From: Anaeramoeba flamelloides
Lineage: Eukaryota > Metamonada > Anaeramoebidae
Direction: 5' to 3'
Assembly (NCBI GenBank): GCA_027625915.1
Contig: JANTQA010000017.1
Span: 496,001-560,000 of the forward strand
Length of the DNA: 64,000 bases
Numbering within the stretch: the stretch's first letter is position 1; every line of letters begins with the position of its first letter. A program made the translations under genes and the position numbers. The notes beneath the pieces are model-generated. The model had not been told where the DNA came from, did not search any database, and saw only the letters and a program-made list of their open reading frames with translations. Positions 47,985 through 58,800 of this stretch are shown one piece after another.

Positions 47985-48085
47985 AATCACAAAAGCCACA
48001 GAAATCACAGAAATCACAGAAATCACAAAAATCGGAGAAATCGCAGAAATCGCAGAAATCACGGAAATCACATAACCACAGAGAT
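47985..48085 (+). repeat. AGAAATCAC 9-mer tandem array
   Basis: About ten near-copies of AGAAATCAC or AGAAATCGC head to tail, with scattered changes (AAAAATCGG, GGAAATCAC). Confidence 0.75.
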
Positions 48086-48399
48086 CTGAAAATCTTGAAA
48101 TATCAGATATTACAAAAAGTTTATTTATTAAACAATTTAAATCATTAAAAATTATACCTTTTTTTTTTTTTTTTTATTGTTGAGCAGAGGTGATTCACAA
48201 AATTACCTCCTATTTGCCTGAAACTCTAAAATTGTATTTAGGATTTTTTTATCCTAACTGTAATGTAAGCAGGATTACAGCTCAAAGGATATCTTTTCTT
48301 TAAAAAATGAAAAGAATAAATTATTTCGGAAAAAAGACAAGAAAAAGAGAAAGAAAAGCAAGAAATGAAAGAGTCAAAAAATAATAGAATAAAGAAAAA

Positions 48400-48900
48400 A
48401 CTTCAGTGAAAAGTTTTTTTTGTACCCCAAGTGTTGAATGGGCTGGTGGTTGTTTCCTTTTATGTCGTTTTTTTTTGGATCGCCACCATAGGTTGTTTTC
48501 AATAAAGAGTTCTAAATATTTGAACAACTATAGATCAAATGAAAAAGGCTGTTTATTAAATTTTGATTTAGAACTTTATAGATGGGTTGAATCTAAAAAG
48601 CTCTGGTTTTTAAGAATAAGATTTGGTTTTCGAAATTTTCTTTTCAGTTGCTTTGCTTTTTTTTTTTTATTTTTTTTTTTTGTGTTTTTTTTTTTTTTTT
48701 TTTTTTTTGAAAGTTTCCCAAATCTTGTTTTCGCAAAATCCCAGTACAAGATACCGACTCGACAGCAAAAACCCAGTCCAAGTAACCACTCGACAGATAG
48801 TACGGAAAGTTCAATTCGGTTCACTTTGGTTGGTTTCAGATCGCGTTCGTTGGATTCAGTTCAGTTGCATAAGTCCTCGTCGAAGATCTGATCATGAACA
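48400..48900. other. G+C-richer island, unassigned coding-like sequence
   Basis: Clearly less AT-rich than its surroundings. The minus strand gives a balanced peptide (TYGGDPKKNDIKGNNHQP, then IQHLGYKKNFSLKF) after a TTTAG acceptor-like site at about 48516. Upstream another minus frame reads LKPTKVNRIELSVLSVEWL and TRFGKLS before a poly-A-encoded Lys run. The plus strand also holds open frames. It could be decayed coding sequence of the surrounding element, or exons of an unknown gene. No domain is recognised. Confidence 0.3.
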
Positions 48901-49690
48901 AGTTTGGTTGGGTTAGTCATGACCAGGTCAACCAATTCTTATAATGATTTTTTATACTTTTTACCTTTCCCAAACACCTAAAAAAACAAAAAGAGAAACC
49001 TAGTGCCCAAGCAACTTAAGAAGGGAAATTTGGAAAAAGTAAAAAGTATAAAAAATCGAAAATTATACCTTTTATGAAATAACCCTTTATATTCAATTGT
49101 AATTCTTTTGCAATTGCTTTTGATCAACTTTGATTTTATTGATAGTAAATTCCAACTCAATTTTGAAAAATGAATATCTTAAATTTGTGAATTTTCAAAA
49201 ATTAATTGTAAAAATAAAGAAAAAATCTATTATTTGAAAAATAGATTTTAATATCAAGACTAAGGATATAATCTGAAAGCAATTAAATATAACTTTCAAA
49301 TTGTTAAATAATTATATAAATATTTTTAAAAAATTAGTTAAAATTATTTTTTTGGTTAAATTTCCTTATTTTGTGAAATTATTTTACTCGTCTTTGTAAA
49401 AAAAAATTTCATTTCTGATAATACATTTCAAAAAACAACTTTTTTAAAAAAGTTTCTTTGTATTTAAACCAAAAATATCCTTTCTTAATCTTTATTTAAA
49501 GCCAAGCAAAAGTAGTGATTTTTTTCCCATTTATAATTCAAATGGAAAAGATAAAGGAAGTTAAAACCATTCATTTAATGTGGTTATATGGTTTTTGTGA
49601 TTTCTGTTATTTGTCTAATTATCTTATAGTTTAAAAATATAAAAAAAGGTTGCTCACATTTTTTAAAATTTCTAAGAAATTTTATTGTAC

Positions 49691-50929
49691 AATAGTTATT
49701 TTGATTTGCATTTTTTTACAAATCAATTAGCCTTTCCAAGGATACCACAAAATTTTCGATGAAGCAACAATTTATTTTTTTGATCCGAAATATTAAATTC
49801 TTTTGAAATAATAAGAAGAAATCTGATATAGAAAAAAGTTTCAAAAATAAATCAATTTAAAAAATTTGTTTCATATAAAATTCCGTGGACGTCTTGAAAT
49901 GGATGTGAATGAAAAGGGGTTATGATTTTAAAAATTTGTAACATCTTATTTAAAAAGTAACTTTTATCAAAATAAAACTTGTAAATTCTTAAAAATTCAA
50001 ATTTTGAAGGAATAACCATAAATTCAAAATGAATTGACATTTTTTACTCTTAGTCAACCTATAAATTCGGCTTATGAGGAAAATAATTTAATGAAGAAAA
50101 AGCAATTAAATTAGTAAAATTATAATTATTGAGAAATCAGTAAAGCGAACAAAAAGTTCACATTTAATTTTCATAAATTAGTATTTTTAAAAATAAGGAG
50201 AATTTAATACCTTTTTAAAATCGATATTTATAAAAATTTTCAAGACTTTTATTTAAATTTTAAATAAGAAATCAAATTTTTTTTCATTTTCTTTTTTAAT
50301 TAACCAGAGCAAACATTAGATTTTTTTAAAAATAATCATAATATAGGATCTTTTATCTTTTTAGTTGTTTTATTTCTTCTTTAACAAAGAAAATGAGACA
50401 AAAAGTATTTTCATTGAATTTTTTAATGTTCTGTTTATATTTTGAAAGGAAAATTTTTATTTCAAGTTTCCCAAAATATTTAATTGATTATTAGCTGAAA
50501 AACACCAAAGATCTTAACAAACTCAATTAAAAATGTTATTTGTAGAGATTTTGTTAAGCTTCCTTCTTGAACTTTGAGATAAAATTTTAATTACCATTGA
50601 TTATTTGTATTTGAATTTTAGATGTTTGGAAAGACAAAGGAAGAAAAAAAATTCGAAAAAAATAAATTAATTAGTTCTTTTGTGTTTTACTCTTTTATAA
50701 TCTTTTGAGTGATTTCAATTTCAATTTCAATTGAAAACTTAAAAAAAGTAAAAAAAGAATCTAAAGAGTTATTTTTGTGAAATCGAAAACGAAAAACACA
50801 GAACTTTTTGAATCTAATTTCCTTAAGAATAATTTTTGTTTTTGTTCTTGTTCTTTTTCACAAAAAAAAAAAAGTAAAATATTTTTTTTTTTGTTGTTTT
50901 TTTTTCTTTTTTTTATTTTAGATTAATAC
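49691..50929. other. Probable intron, last part
   Basis: AT-rich and non-coding. A partial foldback end (CCTTTCCAAGGATACCACAAA) lies near 49732. Confidence 0.4.
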
Positions 50930-51062
50930 CTTGTTTAAAAGAACCTTGTTTTTGTTGGTATTGATCTGATTCGTAATTTTGGAAAGAATTATTGGGCTTA
51001 CCAACTGAAATTAGAAGCTGTGAAGATAAACTTTTGTTTGTTTGTGGTTGGTAATTATTCAT
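50930..51062 (-). CDS. Likely first exon of the RRM protein
   Basis: ATG at 51062 opens 44 codons rich in Gln, Asn and Ser (MNNYQPQTNKSLSSQ, then YESDQYQQKQGSFKQ) and ends one base into the next codon before GTATTAATC. The RRM exon at 45701 begins with the two bases that complete this codon (G+AT, Asp) and continues in a like composition. Same strand, matching phase, and the RRM exon lacks an ATG. The 5.2 kb intron is long, but a 7.4 kb intron exists in the window. Alternatively this is a separate short gene reading through to the stop shortly after GINLK. Confidence 0.5.
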
Positions 51063-51390
51063 GTCTTGTGATTGAAAGCCTTTTTATTAATTTGTTTTTT
51101 TAATTATTTAGAAATTTTAATAAAGAAAAAGAAAAGTTCGCGATTTAAAAAAATTCAATAAAATAAATACTCCAATTGCTGGGTGATTAAAGTGAAGGAA
51201 AAAACTTGTAAGTATTCAAGAAATAAAATTTATGTTTCAATAGAGTACCAATATTATTTGTTGTCATTAAAAAAAAAAAAAGTAACCTGATAAAAAATGG
51301 GTTAACTGTAAAGATCTCATTTAATATTCTTTTGAATTGTAAGGAAAATAAGGTTAGGTGTCAGTTTCAATTTAATAACTTCTGAATTCT

Positions 51391-53097
51391 CTACTATTAT
51401 GAAAATAGTCTGTGCTGAAAAGTTTAATCCTTTTTTCAAAATAAAAAACGTGTTTCTTATTTAAGGGACTAGTTACTCTTATTTATTTTTTTTCCCAAAG
51501 GTAATAGCGTACTTATTTGCACAACAATACAATTAAACACAATAAAAAACTTCATTTATCTCCTTTAGAGAAATGAATTATCATTTTTAAAAGATATCAT
51601 TTTTCCAATTAAATTTTCAGTCAAAAGATATGATCCTTTTTTGTTGGGATTTTGGGATTTTAAATTAGAAAAATAAAAAGTTGCAAAAAAATGTAATTTT
51701 GAAGAAATCTCACTTTTAGTAATTTCTGAGAGCCTTTATGAACAAGTAAAGTTGTGGATTTAATCTTATTTTTAAAATACAATAAAAATAAATCAATTAT
51801 TGTATCCTTGAAGATCTAGAAAAAAATTATCATTTCTATTATTCACAACTATTTATTAAATTTCTTGAAATTTAAAAGATTATTTAATATTTTTTTTCAA
51901 ATATCAAGAATATAAACAAGGAACTGTTTGTATTAAAATTGGTTATTTGATAATATCTATTTTTTTTTTTTTTTTTGATTAGAAATATGCATTTAAATTC
52001 GTTTTATTTGTTTGAAAATCTTTAAAAAAATGAGAAATAATTGAAAAGTTTATTGATAAGTTTAATATTTGGGTTGTTAATGACTTACTGGAATAATTAA
52101 GATTGAGTTATTAATTAATGATTATAAATAATCAAATTAAAAAGTATTTATCTAGATTATAAGTTGAATTTTCCAGGTTTTACAAAAGTATTTCGGGAGA
52201 ATTTTTAATTCGATTGTTTGGTTCTTTTTCTCAGATTTTTTTATTCATAAAAGAGAAAAATTGATTTGAACTATTCTTTCAATCAAAAAATTTTATTTTT
52301 TAAAAGTTAAAAATAATTATTTTCTAATTATTTTGAGATTAAGTTGATTTTTTAAACTGAGTTATTATAGAACTTAGTAGTTTCATTTTTAAATTTTAGT
52401 TTTGTACAGTTCCTTTACAGGCAATAAGATTTCAATCTTTTTTCAAAAAAAATATTTTTTTTAAATAATTCAGAAATATGTTGAATTTTTAACTTTTCAA
52501 AAATGACAAAAATAGATCAGACTTTTAAAAACAATAATTCATTTCTGAAAATAGTATCAAAAGAAAGTTAACTTTTGCAGTTATAAGATTTTTACTTGCT
52601 TTTTCAATTTCAATATGTGGTAATTTTTTTTTTTAATTTGTTAGTGAATTTATATCAAGATTTTTTTTTAGTTTACTAATCCCATAAGGAAGACCCATAA
52701 ATTAAACGAACGAAGAAACTGACAATGAACATAAGTAAATATAGTGTTGGTTTCTTAAAGTTCTGTTATTAATAAATCAATCTAAAAAATGAAGGATCAA
52801 ATTGGAAAATTTATCTCAAAAAATAGTGTAAATTTAAGAGTTAATTTTTTTTATTCTTGATAAGAACAAAAAAATCACTAAAAATTTCGAAAAAATGGAG
52901 AAAATTTTCAACTAATTACATTCATAATTTTTAATTTTTACTCAAAACATCTAGAATTTTACCTCCAAAATTGATTCATTTCTACGTATTCTATTGATTA
53001 GTGAATTAGATTTTATAACGAAACAAGAAGAAGAAAAATCACTGATATATCTTAAAAAGCATTGATTCTATTCTTTGTATTTACATTTTTGATCACT
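51391..53097. mobile_element. Mariner-like element, copy 5, split by an insertion
   Basis: The left end (GAAAAGTTTAATCC, then CAAAATAAAAAACGTG) lies at 51405-51470 and the remaining body (GGAAGACCCATAAATTAAAC to TTTTTGATCACT) at 52688-53097. The two parts are contiguous in the other copies, so about 1.2 kb was inserted later. Confidence 0.65.
51474..52690. mobile_element. Insert inside mariner-like copy 5
   Basis: Begins TTAAGGGACTAGTTACT and ends AGTTTACTAATCCCATAAG; the short ends are imperfect inverted repeats resembling those of the 5365-6119 element. The interior is AT-rich with no supported frame. Confidence 0.45.
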
Positions 53098-54168
53098 ATT
53101 ATAAATAATTCTGGAGAAGATAATGATTATTTTGTTACTCTACTAGTATTTGCAAAAATAAACGTGAAAAAAATTTCCACGTGATTTTCCTTTTTCTTTT
53201 TTCTAATAGTTAACTAAAAATATTCTGTAATAATTTGTGATCTTTTAGATCCAAAAAGAATATGAATTAAAAATTTTTTCTCGTTAATTTTTGTAAATTC
53301 ATTTAGACTTTTAATTAAAATTTTGTTTGTTAATTTAAAAAAAAAAAAACACAGGTATGAAGTTTCGATATTAAAAAGAAACTTTGTTTTTCAATAAGAA
53401 GTTTCAGATTTTAAAGTTACCATCTCAAAAAGTCATTTTTTGGAAAATACTCGTTTTGTTTACAAAACATAAAGTTCAAGAATTATTCTTTAGATCAATA
53501 AAAAAGTGAACAATTTTTAATTTGCCAAAAGATTTTCTTTTTAAATTGATTCAATTTATATTTGAGAGTTTTGACAGCTTGGGTAGACACTGGCTTTTAA
53601 AGAGAATTGAAAGATATCTAATAAGATTTAGAGTTTGAGATTTTGAAATATACCGAATTATAAAAATATTAAGATCGAGGAGTATTTTAAGTTTTTTGAC
53701 TTTCTTAATTACTTATTCGGGATGTAAGTTAGTGAGGAAATAATTAGGAAAAAAAACTTGAATAACTCAAGAGACTGATTCAATAAATTGAACCGAAACA
53801 CCTCAAAGTTAAAGAGTTGAATATTATTTTTTCAAATAAAACTAATTCATTCTTTTAAAATACTTTTTTTTTAAAGACCAAGAAAAGATGGCTTTAATCT
53901 TCAATATAATAAACTAAGGAAAAAAAATCAAATGGAAAATATCAACTTTACTCAATAACTACAATTAAATCTGTACTCAAACATTTGGTTTACCAAAGAG
54001 AGAAAAAAAACATACCTTTAGCTTGATAACAATACCTAAACAGAAAAAATGTTTGTTTAATTCAATTTTATAAAAGAAATACTAGGATAATGAAAGAAGA
54101 CAAAAAGAATTTTTTGTTACAAATAAAGAAAAAGTCCAATTTTATGAAGAATTATATTTCACAAGTTA
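53098..54168. other. Intergenic, non-coding
   Basis: No gene or clear repeat recognised. Confidence 0.4.
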
Positions 54169-54627
54169 CTGTTGAGAGAAATATGCTGGACACAGTAAAA
54201 TGGTTGGACACCATTTTTAATTGGCGAACATTAGTAAAATTGAAAATCAAATCCTATTGATAACTTGGTGACTTTTATATAAATACAGGTTTAAATGTGT
54301 TAAAAGTTCATTAATCTTAGGTGTGTGTAGAATACTCATTTGAATGGTTAATAACTAAAGTAGATCATGTTATTGTAACAAAAATCCAAGTTGTAGTAAA
54401 GTTTATTATTAATTCTGAAAATGATAATTTTTAAACTTGCTTTAGATTATAAGAGATAAGCTTTTGAAAAAGTAGAATTACATTAATCGTTATTCTAATA
54501 AGTAGATCATTGTTCTTTTCTTTACTTATTTCACAAACAAAATAAATTAAAAATCATTTTCCTTAACGTTCCCAATTAAAAATGCTATCCAACTATTTTT
54601 CTCTGTCCAAAATTTTTCTCTCAACAG
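54169..54627. mobile_element. 459 bp TIR element, copy 2, TTA duplication
   Basis: Same element as 43516-43973 in the same orientation. Begins CTGTTGAGAGAAATATGCTG and ends TTTTTCTCTCAACAG; TTA flanks both ends (54166-54168, 54628-54630). Scattered substitutions only. Confidence 0.85.
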
Positions 54628-54656
54628 TTATATTAATTATGAAATCCGAATAAATA

Positions 54657-55100
54657 ACTGTTCAGGAAAAAAAAGTGAAATAAAGTTTTTTATTGGGAAC
54701 CTTAATAGAACCTGTTTACAAAAAGTAGAATACATAAAAGAAGAAACAAAAAAGATCAAATAATAATCCATTATATTATTTTCAATCAAAACCAACAAAC
54801 AGAATTTAGATCTACTTTCATATCAAAATTTTTTGAGGTGATTTTGGAGATCTCTCAAAAATAGTCTATTTTTTCAACAAATTTTTAATAATTAATCAAC
54901 CAAAGAACAACCCTACTTCAAAAGGTTAGTATTAAAAAAAACTGGTATTGTATTGAAGACTTCATTTTGTCTCTATTTATTGATTTATTTATTCTTTTGC
55001 TATTTGATCTTCTTTTAGATTTTCAGTTTTTATTAAGTTTCTCAATTAAAAACCTTTTTGGCTTTTTTTCTCTGTTTCGCTTTTTTTCCAGAATGGCCAG
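54657..55100. mobile_element. TIR element with GGAAAAAAAGTGAAA ends
   Basis: Left TTCAGGAAAAAAAAGTGAAA with TATTGGGAACCTTAATAG just inside; right end CGCTTTTTTTCCAGAATGG. It matches the larger copy at 57999-58968 at both ends, without the nested sequence. Non-coding. Confidence 0.65.
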
Positions 55101-55405
55101 GCAAATATTTTTCAAAGATTTCATGGGATTTGAATTCTAAATGGGTAAAAATTTTTACTTCCTTTTCTCAATTTTTGTTTTTAAAAATAGAGTTTCAAAG
55201 AAGTAGGTTGTAATTTGTGGCTCTTTGTTTGAAAAAGGAAATTCAAAATAAAATTAGAAAGTTTACCCTATTTTTAATCTAAAAACCAGTATATTAATTC
55301 ATGATTAAACCTTAAAAGTTGTTTTATATTGGTTGGAATTGGGAAATAGGAATCAGTGTGTATATATTCTACAAAACCAAAAAAAATAGATCATGTTAAG
55401 GGACT

Positions 55406-55445
55406 AATCTCTATTAAATTTTTATACCGAAATTTAATAGAGATT
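55406..55445. other. Perfect 16 bp hairpin
   Basis: AATCTCTATTAAATTT and its exact complement are separated by 8 bases (TTATACCG), just after a TTAAGGGACTA motif like the ends of the 5365 and 51474 elements. Probably an element remnant. Confidence 0.6.
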
Positions 55446-55875
55446 GAGAAAATTTTTTTCCAATTACTTAGATTTAAAAAATCGTCTGTTTATTTTCAAT
55501 ATTAAACATATTTCTAGATAAGGAGTCCTTATGTAGAAATTGGCCAAAAAAAAAATAATCGAGAGTAGCCTCTTAAATAATTATTTTAATTAATAATAAC
55601 TTTTAATAATTATTAATATTATCCAGAATAATAAAATCCATACACTTTTCTAATTCAAAAAAACAATTTTAAATTCAAGGTCACCCTTACGATTTATGCA
55701 GAAAATTTGGACATAAAAATCTTTCCATCAAATAAAAAATTGTTAATGTTGACAAGTGGAAATTTATCAATTCAAAATCAAAAAATCTCAATTTAAACAA
55801 CATTAAGTATGGCCTTGAGTTTCCGAGAAAAGAAATTCAGTTCTTTCCGTCCTTGTTAATTTTTCTTGAGAGAAA

Positions 55876-58800
55876 ATGGAAATAAAAATAAAATTCTTTA
55901 AATCATTTTTTTGCTTATTTACTTTACCCAATACAAACTTTTTGAAAAAAGAAATGAGTGGTAGTGACAATTTAGATTTAAACTTCAGTTCTGAAAGTAT
56001 TCAAAATGAAAATGCCCCACTTATGGGGCCTGATTCAGAACAACACGCAAAGCCCTTAAGTATTTTTAAGATTATTGGCATTTCCGCTGCCTGCTCTGGC
56101 TGGCAAGCAGCATTCTCTGTTGAGTTTTCTTTTGTTTCACCATTGCTCGCACTTCTTCGTTTGTTTTGAACTTTGCATTTTCTTTTTTTTTGTAACTCTG
56201 ATCCTTTTTAACGAATTAGCATCCTTTTCAATTTTGTCCTTTGTTTTTTTTTCCTTTTTTTCTTCTTTTTTTTTTGTTTTTTCTTTTTTCTTGTATTATA
56301 GATGTTTCTCCAATTTTAGTTACCCTAATTTGGCTTGCTGGTCCATTGTCTGGATTTATTGTCCAACCTATCATTGGATCTATTTCTGATAGGTGTGAAA
56401 GAAAATGGGGAAGACGCCGTCCATACATTTTCGGGGGCTTTTTATTTACTTGTAAATTGATTACTGGTTTTTTTTAATTCTTTTAGTTTTATTTTTTTTT
56501 CTTTTTTCTTCAAACCAAGCTATTTTTACCAACACTTATTGAAGGTACTATGAATAACTTACCTTTTATTGGCCTCACACTATAAAGTGAATTGACCCTC
56601 TTGACAACATAACAAAAAAAGAAATCACATTTGAATTTGAAATAATTTTTAACAAATTTCGAAAAAATCAAAACTTTTGTTGAGGTTTACCTTGAATTTT
56701 CTTTGGTGTAAATTCAAATCAAAAAATTGAACAAAAATAGAAAGAAAAAAACAAGTAGTTTTAAAAACTGAATACTATTATTTTCCAATTAAAAAATGAA
56801 AATTTTTAAGTTCACATTCCAAAATATTTTTCTAGTTTATACTGATAAATTCTAATAAATTTCAAAAAATTTTTAGTTCATTTTCCATTTTTATAAATCT
56901 TCATAACTATTTCTTGTCAATCAGCACAGGACAAAGAATATTTTGAAGAACAACTAATTTTGAAGAGTTTCTTAACACTTGACTTCATAAAATGTTTTAT
57001 TCAAAGTTTGATCAGAAAAATTTCAAAAAGGAAAATCACAGTTGAGAGAAAAATGTTGGACACAGAAAAATGGTTGGACACCATTTTTAATTGGGAACAT
57101 TACTGAAATTGAAAATCAAATCCTATTGATAACTAGGTGAATTTTATATAAATCCAGGTTTAAAGCTGTTAAAAGTTCATTAATCTGTGGTTTGTGTAGA
57201 ATACTCATTTGAATGGTTGATAACTCAAGTAGATCATGCAATTTTAACAAAAATCCAAGTTGTAGTAAAGTTTACTATTAATTCTGAAAAAGGTAATTTT
57301 TAAACTTGATTTAGATTATAAGAGATAAGGTTTTGAAAAAGTAGAATTACATTAATCGTTATTCTAATAAGTAGATTATTGTTATTTTCTTTAATTATTT
57401 CACAAATGATTGAAATTAAAAATCATTTTTAGTAATGTTCCCAATTAAAAATGCTTTCCAACCATTTTTCTGTGTCCAACATTTTTCTCTCTACAGTCAA
57501 GTAAAAATTTTCAACCATTTATTAGAATTTATCAGTAAGTTGAAAGAAAACCCAAAGATCTTTACAACATCTTTTAGAAATGATATTTTTAGACATTAAA
57601 TTAAACTTGCTAAGTTGAACTCTAAGACAAAATTTTGACTCTTCTAATTTGATTGTAGCAGTAATAATTAATATTCATTTTGGAAATTGAATTAAAAATA
57701 TTCATTTATAAATTGGAAAATAACAGTATTCATTGATAATCAAAATAATAGTATTTATATTACCTTTTTGTAAAAAAGCGTGACGAATAAAGTTTTCCAA
57801 AGGTATCGATAAAATTGATGAAAAAATTAAAATAGACCTATTTTTGAATACTTTATTAAATAATTGTTTTGGTTCACACTTTTTTCAAACGACTTAAATT
57901 TAAAGGTTTTTTGTACAAAATGAAAAATTATTGCACAACGAAATTAACACTCAATTTACATTATTTACATTTATTTCAACTAAAAAAAAAAAAAACTTAT
58001 CGTTCTGGAAAAAAAGTGAAACAGGGAAAAAAAGAGAAACACAGTTTTTTATTGGGAACCTTAATAGATCCTGAAAACGAAAAGTAAGATCAATAAAAAG
58101 AAGACACAAATTAAGTTCAAATAATAATTCATTATATTATTTCCAATCAAACCAACAAATAAAATTTAAATCTACTTTGATTTATCAAATTGTTCAGGTG
58201 GTTTTGGAGATCGCAAAAATAAGTCGAATTTTTTGAACAAATTATTAATACTGTTCATTTTCCAATTAATAAATGAATATTTTTATTTCAATTTCCAAAA
58301 TGAATATTAATTATTACTGCTACAATCAAATTAGTACAGTAAAAATTTTGTCTTAGAGTTACTAAGGAAGTTTGTGTTATTGTCTAAAAATATCATTTCT
58401 AAAAGATGTTGTAAAGATCTTTGTTTTGGCTTCCAACTTATAAATTAGAAAAATATTTTGGAATGTGAACTAAAAATTTTCATTTTTTAATTGGAAAATA
58501 ATAGTACTGTTATTTTCCAATTAATAAATGAAAATTTTTATTTCAATTTCCAAAGTGAATATTATTTCTAACTGCTTACCATCAAATTACCAGAGTTAAA
58601 ATTTTGTCTTAGAGTTAAACTTAGCAAGTTTAATTTAATGTCTAAAAATACCATTTCTAAAAGATGTTGTAAAGATCTTTGGGTTTTCTTTCAACTTATA
58701 AACGAGAAAAATATTTTGGAATGTGAACTAAAAATTTTCATTTTTTAATTGGAAAATAATAGTAATTGATCAATCAAAGAAATACTCATACCAAAAGATA

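Larger units (their letters stand above)
47930..49690. mobile_element. Candidate 1.75 kb TIR element
   Basis: AAATGTGAGCAATCTTTTTT near 47937 is inverted as AAAAAAGGTTGCTCACATTT near 49641. Further in, AGAAATCACAAAAATC is matched by TTTTTGTGATTTCTGTTAT. Inside lie a 9-mer tandem array (47985-48085) and a G+C-richer patch (48400-48900). Boundaries are approximate and no transposase domain is recognised, so the element is a candidate only. Confidence 0.45.

Noticed and set aside
47985-48085. CRISPR-like array
   Set aside because: The units are contiguous 9-mers without spacers, in eukaryotic DNA: a simple tandem repeat.
48321-48527. Minus-strand ENNLWWRSKKKRHKRK as the C-terminal IENLW motif of a Tc1/mariner transposase
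   Set aside because: The resemblance is a few residues only, with no D,D,E catalytic blocks upstream; too weak to call.
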